From positions 4,774,001-4,838,000 of the forward strand of contig NZ_LR134356.1 of NCBI RefSeq assembly GCF_900637195.1: a stretch of DNA of 64,000 nt, read 5' to 3'. Positions 23,555-31,092 of the stretch are shown here, piece after piece. How positions within the stretch are numbered: position 1 is the first letter of the stretch; every line of letters starts with the position of its first letter. The notes under the pieces were generated by a model. The model saw only the letters and a list, made by a program, of their open reading frames with translations, searched no databases and was not told the DNA's origin. The position numbers and the translations under genes were made by a program. The DNA is from Mycolicibacterium aurum (lineage in GTDB: Bacteria > Actinomycetota > Actinomycetes > Mycobacteriales > Mycobacteriaceae).

Positions 23555-24549
23555 CCGACGGCCCGGATGGCCTGGCGTGCCACTCCGCGGATCTGGCGGA
23601 CCAGATCCGCCGGCAACGGCAGCGACTCCACCGAGGGCACCGGGATGTCGGTGATCACGACGCCGAGATCGTCGCGCTGCCATTTCGCACCGAAGTGGTC
23701 CAGGATGGCCCGCATCGGGTAGTTCTCGCTGAGGACCCGGGCGGTGAAGCGTTGCACCCCGTCGTCGCCCGCCGCGACGGAGATGGCGTACATCAGGAAC
23801 GTGCCGATGCCGCGGCCCTGGTAGGCGTCCCCGACGATGAACGCGACCTCCGCGTCGGCCGGATTGTTCTCGTCGCGGACGAAACGGACGTCGGCGACGA
23901 CGGGCCCGTCCGGACCGTCGGTGAGCACGAAGACGAAATGGTCCAGGTAGTCGACCTCGAACAGGTAGGCCATCAATGATTTCGACGGGGACCTCACCGA
24001 CTGGAAGCGGCGGTAGAGCGTCTCACTGGAGAACTCGACCGGGCCGTTGGTGGTCCGTTCGATGTCGCCGGGCAGCACCGGCCGCAGGTGCAGCACCGTC
24101 CCGTCCCGCATCTGCACCGGGATGGGGGTGATGAACGCCGCCAGACGCTGGCGCGCCGTACGCACCAGCTTGTCCATCATGCCGGGGATCTCGAGCATGG
24201 TGCCGAACGCCTCGCGGCCGCCGACCCAGCCGGTCAGCGGTTCCGTGGCGACGACGGTGGCGGTGCGGGGCGCGTCGCGCAAGAGTGCGATCTCACCGAC
24301 GATGAGCCCGGGTGACAACTCGACCACGGTGTCCTGACCGTCGTCGCCGGTGTGGCTGACCTCGGCGCACCCGGAACCGATCAGCAGGAACGACACCGCC
24401 ATCTCGCCCTGCTGCATCAGCACCTGGCCCGCGGCCGCGGTCAGGGGCCGAAGCTGTGCGGCAAGGGGCACCAGTGCCTCGGCGTTGATGCCGTCGAAGA
24501 CGGCCAGCACGGCAAGGTCGTCGGCGCGCACCGCGGTCAGACCAGACAC
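23551..24549 (-). CDS. patA: cAMP-regulated protein lysine acetyltransferase
   Basis: Two-domain enzyme of 332 residues, matching M. tuberculosis Rv0998 and M. smegmatis PatA (333 residues as I recall). The N-terminal cyclic-nucleotide-binding domain (about 1-140) has the phosphate-binding cassette GEIALLRDAPRTATV. The C-terminal GNAT domain (about 150-320) has the acetyl-CoA loop DAYQGRGIGTFL. cAMP binding relieves autoinhibition, and known targets include acetyl-CoA synthetase and a universal stress protein. The GTG at 24549 follows TAGCCT by seven bases. The gene overlaps the downstream AroE-like gene. Confidence 0.92.
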   Translation of the reverse strand: MSGLTAVRADDLAVLAVFDGINAEALVPLAAQLRPLTAAAGQVLMQQGEMAVSFLLIGSGCAEVSHTGDDGQDTVVELSPGLIVGEIALLRDAPRTATVVATEPLTGWVGGREAFGTMLEIPGMMDKLVRTARQRLAAFITPIPVQMRDGTVLHLRPVLPGDIERTTNGPVEFSSETLYRRFQSVRSPSKSLMAYLFEVDYLDHFVFVLTDGPDGPVVADVRFVRDENNPADAEVAFIVGDAYQGRGIGTFLMYAISVAAGDDGVQRFTARVLSENYPMRAILDHFGAKWQRDDLGVVITDIPVPSVESLPLPADLVRQIRGVARQAIRAVG

Positions 24550-24556
24550 GCTCTCG

Positions 24557-24562
24557 AGGCTA
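24557..24562 (-). promoter_or_regulatory. -10 element of patA
   Basis: TAGCCT on the minus strand, seven bases before the GTG at 24549. It predicts a leaderless patA mRNA. Confidence 0.5.
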
Positions 24563-24710
24563 CGGGCGCACGGGAACGTCGGGCAAGGATGCGGTGAGAC
24601 CGTCAGCAAACCCGCGCTGTGAAATTTGTCGCGATCGGGGTAAACCCCCTCCGCCGGCAGCACCTGCGCTGTTTGATGGCGCAAGCTCACTGACGACGAA
24701 ATGGTGTGAG

Positions 24711-25811
24711 ATGCAGCGGGATCTCCGACATGCCGATCACTACGAGTGGTTCAGCGGATTCCTCGACGCCCGTGGCGCGGCGGTGCAGGTCCGTCTCGCC
24801 GTCGCGGGGACAGCCCTGTCGATGGCGGTGGCACTTCTGGTTCTGCTGACCGGCTCGGGCGGGCCGCAGACTCAGCCGTACCTGGGGATGACGTGGGCCG
24901 CAGTCGGAGGCGGCGTGGCAGGTGCCGCGCTGTGGCTGGCTCGGTGGCCCACCCGCGCCCAGTCGGGCGCATTCGCTGCGGTGACAACCATCTCCATCAC
25001 CCTGGCGTGCCTGGCGTATCCGGATCCGCTGGCAGCGCTACTCGGGTGCATCGCCTTCACGACCATCGGCGCCTATCTGGCGTTCTTCCACTCGTCGCGG
25101 GCGGTGCTCGGGTTCGCCGCCGTCGCCGCCGCGGTGGCGGCCGTCCCGGCGTTCGAGATGGTCCTCGCCGGGCGCATCGCCCTGGCCGCGGTGGACTACT
25201 TTCTGGTGGTTCAGGCCAATATCGCGATGCCGCTCGCGATTTTTGCCTTGCTGCGGGCGTTGCGCGGCGACCTTGCCCGCGCTGACCTCGATCCACTGAC
25301 CGGGCTGTTGAATCGGCGCGCCTTCCACACACAGATCCTGGCGATGATGGCGCGGTATCCCCAGGAGGACGGCTATCTCCTCGTCGCGCTGATCGACCTC
25401 GACGACTTCAAGTCGGTCAACGACACGCACGGGCACATCGCCGGCGACCAGGCCCTCGTCGCCGTCGCCGACGCACTGCGCGCCACCACCCCGCCCACCG
25501 CCGTCGTCGGACGCAGCGGCGGGGAAGAGTTCCTGATCGCCGACGTGACGTCATCCCGTGACGCCGCGCAGCGCTACCAGGAGGTCTGCGATGCCATCGC
25601 CGTGTCCGGGATGGCCGTCACCTCCAGCGTGGGGACGGCGCTCGCGCCGCTGGACGCCCTGTCCCAACACAGCGACGACGACCTCGTCGACCTCGTCGAC
25701 CAACTCATCGCCGCCGCCGACAGGGCGATGTACCGTGCAAAACGTAACGGCGGCAATCAATGTCACCACCACGGACTCTGGCTGACGCCGGAGCCGCGGC
25801 GGGACGTCTAG
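24711..25811 (+). CDS. Membrane GGDEF-domain diguanylate cyclase
   Basis: Predicted c-di-GMP synthase, 366 residues. Hydrophobic segments between residues 25 and 185 give about five to six transmembrane spans. A GGDEF domain follows from DLDPLTGLLNRRAF (about residue 197), with DLDDFKSVNDTHGHIAGDQ (about 226) and the active site SGGEEFLIA (about 268). The RXXD inhibitory site usually found five residues before this motif is absent, so product inhibition may be lost. No EAL domain is present. The ATG at 24711 was preferred because upstream in-frame starts lie in the patA promoter. It is divergent from patA. Confidence 0.87.
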   Translation: MQRDLRHADHYEWFSGFLDARGAAVQVRLAVAGTALSMAVALLVLLTGSGGPQTQPYLGMTWAAVGGGVAGAALWLARWPTRAQSGAFAAVTTISITLACLAYPDPLAALLGCIAFTTIGAYLAFFHSSRAVLGFAAVAAAVAAVPAFEMVLAGRIALAAVDYFLVVQANIAMPLAIFALLRALRGDLARADLDPLTGLLNRRAFHTQILAMMARYPQEDGYLLVALIDLDDFKSVNDTHGHIAGDQALVAVADALRATTPPTAVVGRSGGEEFLIADVTSSRDAAQRYQEVCDAIAVSGMAVTSSVGTALAPLDALSQHSDDDLVDLVDQLIAAADRAMYRAKRNGGNQCHHHGLWLTPEPRRDV

Positions 25812-25824
25812 GAAACGAGGGCAT

Positions 25825-26250
25825 GTGCGGACGCTGATCACCGGAGTCGACGCGGACGGCAGGTCCTGCGTAGTCAGCCATGACGACGTGGCGCTGGACC
25901 GGTTGGCGCCCGGCTTCGCGATGGCCGTGCCCTTCGCGACCACCACCAGCCCGCCTCCGGCCGGGCCCGGCGGCTCAGCACCGCTGATCGATCAGGGCAT
26001 CGCGCCCGGCCTCGCACGGTGGATGGTCGTCGAGTTGGGGCCCGATTCCGAGACCCCGATGCACCACACCGACACACTCGATCTGCAGACGGTGTTGTCG
26101 GGCAGCGTCGACCTGGTGCTCGACGACGGCACCCACCGGCTCGAGGAGGGTGATCTGGTGGTGCTCACCGGCGTCGACCATGCGTGGCGGGGCGGACCCG
26201 AGGGGTGCCGGCTCAGTGCAGTGCTGATCGGTACGCCCCCACCGGCATGA
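25825..26250 (+). CDS. Cupin-domain protein
   Basis: Small protein of 141 residues with a single cupin beta-barrel in its C-terminal half. The motif region HHTDTLDLQTVLSGSVDLVL is followed by LEEGDLVVLTGVDHAWRGG, giving the two conserved cupin motifs with candidate metal-binding histidines. A GTG start at 25825, preceded by an AACGAGGG site, lies 13 bases after the GGDEF gene stop. It is probably cotranscribed with that gene. The biochemical role is unknown; candidates include a small-molecule-binding sensor or dioxygenase-like enzyme. Confidence 0.8.
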   Translation: MRTLITGVDADGRSCVVSHDDVALDRLAPGFAMAVPFATTTSPPPAGPGGSAPLIDQGIAPGLARWMVVELGPDSETPMHHTDTLDLQTVLSGSVDLVLDDGTHRLEEGDLVVLTGVDHAWRGGPEGCRLSAVLIGTPPPA

Positions 26251-26271
26251 CGTCGGCGTGTGACGAGGCCG

Positions 26272-26310
26272 ATATTGCTAGCCCACTAATAATTAGGGCA
26301 CTATCAATAT
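26272..26310 (+). promoter_or_regulatory. 39-bp palindromic operator of the MarR/OhrR-type gene
   Basis: An interrupted palindrome centred on 26291, with 15 of 19 base pairs matched. The inner core is CTAAT-A-ATTAG (26286-26296). The outer arms are ATATTGCTAG (26272-26281) and CTATCAATAT (26301-26310). It ends immediately before the GTG start at 26311, as expected for autorepression. Confidence 0.7.
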
Positions 26311-26802
26311 GTGACTGCGACGACGCAGGGTGATACCGACCCGCTGGCCCTGGAGCAGCAGGTCTGCTTCGCCCTCGCGGTCACCAACCGGGCCGTGCTC
26401 GCCGTCTATCGCCCGCTGCTGGAACCCTTGGGCCTGACCCACCCGCAGTATCTCGTGATGCTGGCCCTGTGGGATCACCACCGGAGATCGTCTGCCCAGC
26501 CAAACCCGCTGTCGGTCAAGTCGATTGCCACCAGCCTGCAGATGGACTCGGCCACCCTGTCGCCGATGCTCAAGCGCCTGGAGGCGCTCGGGTTGATCAC
26601 CCGGGCCCGCAACGCCACCGACGAGCGCTCCACCGACGTCGCACTCACCGACGCCGGGACCGCATTGCGGTCACGCGCGCTGGACATCCCGGCAACCGTC
26701 GTCGCACGCCTGGGCGTCGACCTGGCCGAGCTCGAACACCTGCACCACGTCCTCACCCGGATCAACTCGGCCGCCCTGGCGGCCGGCGCACTACAGTCGT
26801 GA
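26311..26802 (+). CDS. MarR-family regulator, OhrR-like
   Basis: Winged-helix repressor of 163 residues. The N-terminal LEQQVCFALAVTNRAVLAVY matches the OhrR subgroup, in which this Cys (here about residue 19) senses organic hydroperoxides. Next come PLGLTHPQYLVMLALW and the DNA-recognition helix region SLQMDSATLSPMLKRLEALGLI (about 70-92), with the wing RNATDERSTDVALT. The GTG at 26311 follows a 39-bp palindrome that covers the promoter. No ohr peroxidase gene is adjacent, so its targets other than itself are unknown. The DUF5313 gene follows after 23 bases. Confidence 0.85.
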   Translation: MTATTQGDTDPLALEQQVCFALAVTNRAVLAVYRPLLEPLGLTHPQYLVMLALWDHHRRSSAQPNPLSVKSIATSLQMDSATLSPMLKRLEALGLITRARNATDERSTDVALTDAGTALRSRALDIPATVVARLGVDLAELEHLHHVLTRINSAALAAGALQS

Positions 26803-26825
26803 ATACCCCCGTTCAAGGAGTCCCG

Positions 26826-27260
26826 ATGGCCAGCGACATGCCGGCAGGCACCGACAAACCCACCCTGTGGCAGTACCTGCTGTACTGCTACGGCAAGACC
26901 CTGCCGAAGTCGATGAACCGTTGGGTCGCAGAGGATCTCGCCGGCCAGGGGGCGGTGCGACGGCACATGATCCGGTATGCCATCCCGCCCCTGCTGGTCC
27001 TCGCTCCGCTGTGGTTGCTCCCGGCGCCGATCTACATGCGCCTGGAGATGACCGCCCCGATCTACGTCTGGGCCCTGCTGATGGCGCTCGCCCTGAACAA
27101 GGTGTGGCGTAGGCACCGGCTCGCACGCCATGGTCTTGACCCGAATCTGGTCGATGTGATCAAGCGCAAGAAGGATTCGCGGATGCACGACGACTACATC
27201 CGCAAGTACGGACCGCGACCCGACGACGCGAAGTCCCAGTCGAACAGCAGTCCGTTCTAG
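26826..27260 (+). CDS. DUF5313-like membrane protein
   Basis: Protein of 144 residues with an AAGGAG site before its ATG. The N-terminal LYCYGKTLPKSMNRWVAEDLAG segment is typical of a mycobacterial DUF5313 group as I recall it. Two hydrophobic spans (about residues 55-75 and 80-98) are followed by a basic C-terminal tail rich in Lys, Arg and Asp. It lies directly behind the OhrR-like gene and may be in its regulon. The function is unknown. Confidence 0.7.
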   Translation: MASDMPAGTDKPTLWQYLLYCYGKTLPKSMNRWVAEDLAGQGAVRRHMIRYAIPPLLVLAPLWLLPAPIYMRLEMTAPIYVWALLMALALNKVWRRHRLARHGLDPNLVDVIKRKKDSRMHDDYIRKYGPRPDDAKSQSNSSPF

Positions 27261-27267
27261 CCGGCGG

Positions 27268-28281
27268 TCACCGCGCGGAACAGTGGCCGGCCGGATACGC
27301 GTGCACCAGGGCCGACGACAGCTTCGGGACCACATGGGTGAGGGTGTGTTCGGCCTCATGGGCGATGCGGTGGGCATCCGTGAGGCTCACCGCCGGGTCG
27401 ATGTCGAGTTCGGCGTCGACGTGTAGCCGATGTCCGATCCAGCGCATCTTGACGCTGCGAACCGCAGTCACGCCGGGTTCGGCGGCCAGCGCGGATTCGG
27501 CGGAATCGACGAACGATGGGTCGACGGCGTCCATGAGTCGCCGGAAGATGTCACGGACGGCAGTGCGCAGCACCGCCAGGATCGCAGCGGTGATGATCAG
27601 ACCGATGATGGGGTCGGCCAACGGAAATCCGAGCGCGACTCCACCCGCACCGAGCAGCACCGCCAGCGAGGTGAACCCGTCGGTGCGGGCATGCAGGCCA
27701 TCGGCGACCAGGGCGGCAGAACCGATGCGTCGACCGACCCGGATGCGGTAGACGGCGACGAGCTCGTTGCCGATGAAGCCGGCCAGACCGGCCAGCGCGA
27801 CCCACCCGAGGTGCTCGATAGGGACCGGATTGACCAGGCGCCGAATCGATTCCACCCCGGCGACGACGGCGGACAGCGCGATCATCACCACGACGAACAG
27901 TCCCGCAAGGTCTTCGGCGCGGCCGAACCCGTACGTGTAGCGCCTGGTCGCTGCTTTCGTGCTCAGCGCGAAGGCGATCCACAGCGGAATGGCGGTCAGC
28001 GCATCGGAGAAGTTGTGTACGGTGTCGGCGAACAGGGCAACGGAGCCCGAGATGGCCACGATGGCGATCTGGACGAGCGCCGTCGCGCCGAGGACCAGCA
28101 GGCTGATCTTCACCGCGCGGATGCCGGCGGCGCTCGATTCGAGCGCCCCGTCGATGCTGTCGCCGGCATCGTGGCTGTGGGGAGCGAACACTTCCCGCAA
28201 CGCCGCACCGATCTTGCCCCCGGGTCCGTCGTGGTTGTGCGGGTGTTCGTGATGATGATGCCTGTGCGGGTCGTGGGTCAT
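27268..28281 (-). CDS. Cation diffusion facilitator metal exporter
   Basis: CDF-family divalent-metal/proton antiporter of 337 residues. The N-terminus is His-rich, with about ten histidines in the first 20 residues, and again HSHD near residue 35. Six membrane spans run from about 57 to 240. Metal-site motifs are DTVHNFSDA in helix 2 (about residue 85) and DGLHARTDGF in helix 5 (about 200). A cytoplasmic C-terminal domain (about 255-330) follows. The gene overlaps the KmtR-like sensor gene by four bases, so Ni(II)/Co(II) export is the likely job, by analogy with the M. tuberculosis KmtR target Rv2025c. Zinc or other metals are not excluded. Confidence 0.9.
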   Translation of the reverse strand: MTHDPHRHHHHEHPHNHDGPGGKIGAALREVFAPHSHDAGDSIDGALESSAAGIRAVKISLLVLGATALVQIAIVAISGSVALFADTVHNFSDALTAIPLWIAFALSTKAATRRYTYGFGRAEDLAGLFVVVMIALSAVVAGVESIRRLVNPVPIEHLGWVALAGLAGFIGNELVAVYRIRVGRRIGSAALVADGLHARTDGFTSLAVLLGAGGVALGFPLADPIIGLIITAAILAVLRTAVRDIFRRLMDAVDPSFVDSAESALAAEPGVTAVRSVKMRWIGHRLHVDAELDIDPAVSLTDAHRIAHEAEHTLTHVVPKLSSALVHAYPAGHCSAR

Positions 28282-28697
28282 GGGCGGCCGCCTGTTCCGG
28301 ACCCGGTGGCCGGTGTCCCGTCGTCGACGTGCAGGAGCGCCAGGTCGGCAGCGTCGCGGTGGTGTCCGGGGATTCCCGGTCCGGCGTGCTCGGCGTTGAA
28401 GACGGCGTCGGTCACCAGCTGCCGGACGTGGTCGTTGTCGAGGCTGTAGAAGATGGTGGTGCCGTCACGGCGGGTGCGCACCAGGCGCGCCATCCGTAGC
28501 TTCGCCAGGTGTTGCGACACCGAAGGGGCGGGTTTGCCGATGTGGGCTGCCAGATCGTTGACGGACATCTCCCGGCTGCCCAGTGCCCACAGCACCTGGA
28601 CGCGGGTGGGGTCGGCGAGCATGCGGAATACCTCGACCACCAGGTGCACCTGATCGTCAGGAAGCCGGCGGCTGCAAGCTCCCTTATCTACGTTCAT
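28278..28697 (-). CDS. kmtR: ArsR/SmtB-family Ni/Co sensor, KmtR-like
   Basis: Winged-helix metalloregulator of 139 residues. LPDDQVHLVVEVFRMLADPT, the recognition helix KPAPSVSQHLAKLRMARLV and the wing RRDGTTIFYSL are nearly as I remember M. tuberculosis KmtR. The KmtR metal ligands appear conserved: the His of DNDHVRQL, Glu-His of FNAEHAG, and His-His of GIPGHHRDA. Metal binding should release it from DNA. The ATG at 28697 sits in the middle of a 24-bp palindrome and six bases after a TATTAT -10. It is cotranscribed with the exporter gene. From memory the exporter is unlinked in M. tuberculosis. Confidence 0.9.
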   Translation of the reverse strand: MNVDKGACSRRLPDDQVHLVVEVFRMLADPTRVQVLWALGSREMSVNDLAAHIGKPAPSVSQHLAKLRMARLVRTRRDGTTIFYSLDNDHVRQLVTDAVFNAEHAGPGIPGHHRDAADLALLHVDDGTPATGSGTGGRP

Positions 28698-28711
28698 ACG
28701 CAGATAATAGA
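28684..28711 (-). promoter_or_regulatory. KmtR-type operator and -10 element
   Basis: Arms TTATCTACG (28684-28692) and CGCAGATAA (28699-28707) pair with one mismatch around a six-base centre. The centre contains the kmtR start codon (28697-28695). On the minus strand TATTAT (28709-28704) is the -10, six bases from the ATG. Repressor binding would cover both the -10 and the first codons. Confidence 0.75.
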
Positions 28712-28744
28712 TCGTAGGCGTCGGAGTGCAAGCCGCACTCTCGC

Positions 28745-29527
28745 TCACTGCAGCTGCTGGACGACCTCTTTGATCGGTTCCGAGGATGTCCCGATCTCGC
28801 CGAGGAACGGGTGCGACAGCTCGGTGACGAGGAAGATGTTCACGGCCACCAGAACACCCAGAATGGCCACCATCGTGTAGTGGGTGGCAGGTTTGGCGAC
28901 GTCGTAGATGATGGCGCAGGCCAGAAGAAGGCCGCTGGTCAGCCAGATGACCGCCCACAGTGACCACGGCGGACCGACGTCCGTACGCGCTTGCAGCAGC
29001 CGCTGGGTCCGCGCCTGGCTGAGGCTGTCGAGGTTACTGAAAGAGGTTGACAGCAGGGTCTTTTGCGCATCGGTGCGCGCTTCGACACCTTCGTAGGCGG
29101 CATACAGTTGGGTCAGTGCGTCGCCGGCGCCGGGGCCCGATCCGCCCTGGGCGACTTCTCTCCACTCGACCAGCGCCGCCTCCTCGTAGTCGAGCAGAGC
29201 CGTGCGAATCCGGTCACTGTCAGGCTGATCGAACACCATGGCGGTCCTGGCGAGCTGCACACCCGCTGCCCCCTCGGTGCGCGCCCGTCCGTCCGCGTCG
29301 CCGATCTGCCCCCACATCGCGGATACGACGAAGCCGAGGAAGAACGCGAACACAAAGCCGACCACCCCGAAGGCGAACTTGATGACGTCGTTGTGCTCTT
29401 CACCCTTGAGGTTCGGAAAGTGCCTGCGCACGACGACCTGCACGGCCATGGCGCCGCCGGTGATGACGACGATGATGCCGAGCAACAGCACCCACGACGG
29501 AAGGTTGCTCACCAACCACTGACTCAC
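28745..29527 (-). CDS. DUF4239 (bestrophin-like) membrane protein
   Basis: Integral membrane protein of 260 residues. Two hydrophobic segments near the N-terminus (about residues 10-32 and 50-75), a long hydrophilic middle (about 80-185), and two C-terminal spans (about 190-210 and 215-235) fit the DUF4239 family. That family is thought to resemble bestrophin channels. The GTG at 29527 is preceded by a GGGGGG-rich ribosome-binding site. The function is unknown. It is separated from tRNA-Ala by about 220 bases that hold the tRNA terminator and no other gene I can support. Confidence 0.75.
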   Translation of the reverse strand: MSQWLVSNLPSWVLLLGIIVVITGGAMAVQVVVRRHFPNLKGEEHNDVIKFAFGVVGFVFAFFLGFVVSAMWGQIGDADGRARTEGAAGVQLARTAMVFDQPDSDRIRTALLDYEEAALVEWREVAQGGSGPGAGDALTQLYAAYEGVEARTDAQKTLLSTSFSNLDSLSQARTQRLLQARTDVGPPWSLWAVIWLTSGLLLACAIIYDVAKPATHYTMVAILGVLVAVNIFLVTELSHPFLGEIGTSSEPIKEVVQQLQ

Positions 29528-29705
29528 GTTCGCCCCCCTGAGACGGTGCAGTCCGGGCACCTTGAGGGCGCACGGTGATCCGCCGCAGCCGGATGGCTAT
29601 AGAAGGCGGGCCTCCTGACCTTAAGAGTCCGCTGCGGTCACGGTCAGGCGAATGGCCACGACGCGCCGGGCCCTCGCGGCACCGACAGCACCTCGCCGAA
29701 ACGAC

Positions 29706-29738
29706 AAAACCCGCCCGACCGGGGGGTCGAAGCGGGTT
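29706..29738 (-). terminator. Intrinsic terminator of tRNA-Ala
   Basis: On the minus strand the stem AACCCGC-TT-CGACC, loop CCCC, then GGTCG-G-GCGGGTT is followed by TT. It is a strong two-part GC hairpin nine bases past the 3' end of the tRNA. Confidence 0.8.
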
Positions 29739-29746
29739 GTCGACTG

Positions 29747-29819
29747 TGGAGCTAAGGGGAATCGAACCCCTGACCTTCTCGATGCGAACGAGACGCGCTA
29801 CCAACTGCGCTATAGCCCC
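29747..29819 (-). tRNA. tRNA-Ala (anticodon CGC)
   Basis: A 73-base cloverleaf. The acceptor stem GGGGCTA pairs with TAGCTCC, with A as discriminator base. The D-arm is GCGC...GCGC. The anticodon stem TCTCG/CGAGA holds the loop TTCGCAT, giving anticodon CGC. The T-arm is AGGGG-TTCGATT-CCCCT. The CCA end is not encoded. It reads GCG alanine codons, which are frequent in this high-GC genome. A TAACCT -10 lies at 29837-29832, about 12 bases upstream, and an intrinsic terminator follows. Confidence 0.96.
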
Positions 29820-29903
29820 TAGTGCCGGTACAGGTTATCAGCCACCGGTCACCGCCAGAAATCCGTCCCGCACCCCATAGAGGTGCCGGCCGAATGTCCG
29901 GCG

Positions 29904-30938
29904 TCACTGGCCGGCAGCGCGCGGCAGATCGTAATGGCGGGAGAACGGCACGTAGTCGAGGTGCTCGAACGCGGGGTCTTCGTCGTCGATCTCCAGCACC
30001 GCGGCACCGGGCCTGCGCAGCCGCGCCGGGGTCACGTCGAATTCGCGATCGCTGGTGTTCTCCACGCCGAGCCGAGACCGGGCCATCCGCTGCGCACGAC
30101 GGCGGCGAAGTTGCTCCTCGATCCGGGTCTGGCGACGCAGGTACGCCAGGTAGAGCAGCGTGACCGCGCCGATGGCGCCCGCCACCCACCACATCGTCGA
30201 CGACCACGTATATGCGGCGACGGCGCTGGCCAGCATCAGAACCGACAGCACCGCGATGGTGCGTGCACGGAACCGGTACTTGCGCGCGGACACTGCCTCG
30301 GCGGTCGTCGACTCCCGGCGCCGGCGGCGTGAGTCGCTCATGGAGTCCGCGATCCGCAGATCCGTCTCCGACGGCTCCTCCAGGTCGGACGAGTCGTCGT
30401 CGTACTCGTACTCGTCCTCGGCCGCCACCCAGCGGCTGGTGTCCTCGGTGGCCGCGGTCACCCGCCGGTCCTGCCGGGTGTCGTCGGACTCGTCCGACTC
30501 GTCGCCCTCGCTGTAATCGAGTGTGAGCTCGTCGGTTTCGGCGACGACGGGCTCCGCGGCCCGCACGTCATCCGCGGGGACCTCCGAGACGGGCAAGGCT
30601 CCGGAATCCTCGACGATGTCGACGTCGAGGTAGTCGGGTTCGCCCTCGTCGGCCCTGGCGTCGGTGGCCACCATCACCACCGAGCGGCTGGGCTCGTCGT
30701 CCTCGATGTCGTCGACATCGCCGGACGGCTGCCAGTCCGGGTCGCTGCGGTGTCCGGACGCGGGTCCGCGGCGCCGTCGCAACCGGGCACTCGCGCTGCT
30801 GTTGAGCACACGGGTGGCCAGCGCGACGTCGCTGGTGCGACGAACCGCGTCCCGCTTGCTGATCAGCATCGGAACGAGCACGAAGAGCCAGAGCACGACG
30901 AGCGAGATCCAAAGGAGAGATTGGGGGATGCTTGGCAT
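29904..30938 (-). CDS. glpR: Divisome membrane protein GlpR/SepX
   Basis: Homologue of M. tuberculosis Rv0996, C. glutamicum GlpR and Streptomyces SepX, a membrane receptor that ties the gephyrin-like protein Glp to FtsZ and Wag31 at the septum. The protein has 344 residues: one N-terminal transmembrane helix (about 7-27), a long acidic disordered region (about 75-215, many Asp/Glu/Ser), two membrane spans (about 235-275), and a basic then Pro/Asp tail ending near FEHLDYVPFSRHYDL. The ATG at 30938 has AAGGAG eight bases upstream. It lies downstream of glp and rimJ. The name rests on recalled family features and gene order. Confidence 0.85.
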   Translation of the reverse strand: MPSIPQSLLWISLVVLWLFVLVPMLISKRDAVRRTSDVALATRVLNSSASARLRRRRGPASGHRSDPDWQPSGDVDDIEDDEPSRSVVMVATDARADEGEPDYLDVDIVEDSGALPVSEVPADDVRAAEPVVAETDELTLDYSEGDESDESDDTRQDRRVTAATEDTSRWVAAEDEYEYDDDSSDLEEPSETDLRIADSMSDSRRRRRESTTAEAVSARKYRFRARTIAVLSVLMLASAVAAYTWSSTMWWVAGAIGAVTLLYLAYLRRQTRIEEQLRRRRAQRMARSRLGVENTSDREFDVTPARLRRPGAAVLEIDDEDPAFEHLDYVPFSRHYDLPRAAGQ

Positions 30939-31044
30939 GATGCCTGCTCCTTTCCCCATCAGGCTAGGTCTGTGACCAGCGCATCCGAGGGCGGCGCGCC
31001 GACACAATTACACACCTGTAATTCGCTGGAGACAAGCACCAAAC

Positions 31045-31059
31045 GTCACACGTGTCACA
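31045..31059. promoter_or_regulatory. MtrA-like direct repeat upstream of glpR
   Basis: GTCACA (31045-31050), CGT, GTCACA (31054-31059): two hexamers with a nine-base period. Published MtrA sites are described, as I recall, as two GTCACAgcg-like repeats. It lies about 110 bp before the glpR start, in the 154-base gap after rimJ. Confidence 0.4.
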
Positions 31060-31092
31060 TCAGTAACAGAACTTCACCCACGGGGCCCACCG

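Noticed and set aside
24634..24650. GGGTAA as a SigF-type -10 for the GGDEF gene
   Set aside because: No GTTT-type -35 at the right distance. The surrounding GGGG-TAAA-CCCC palindrome is short and may be chance.
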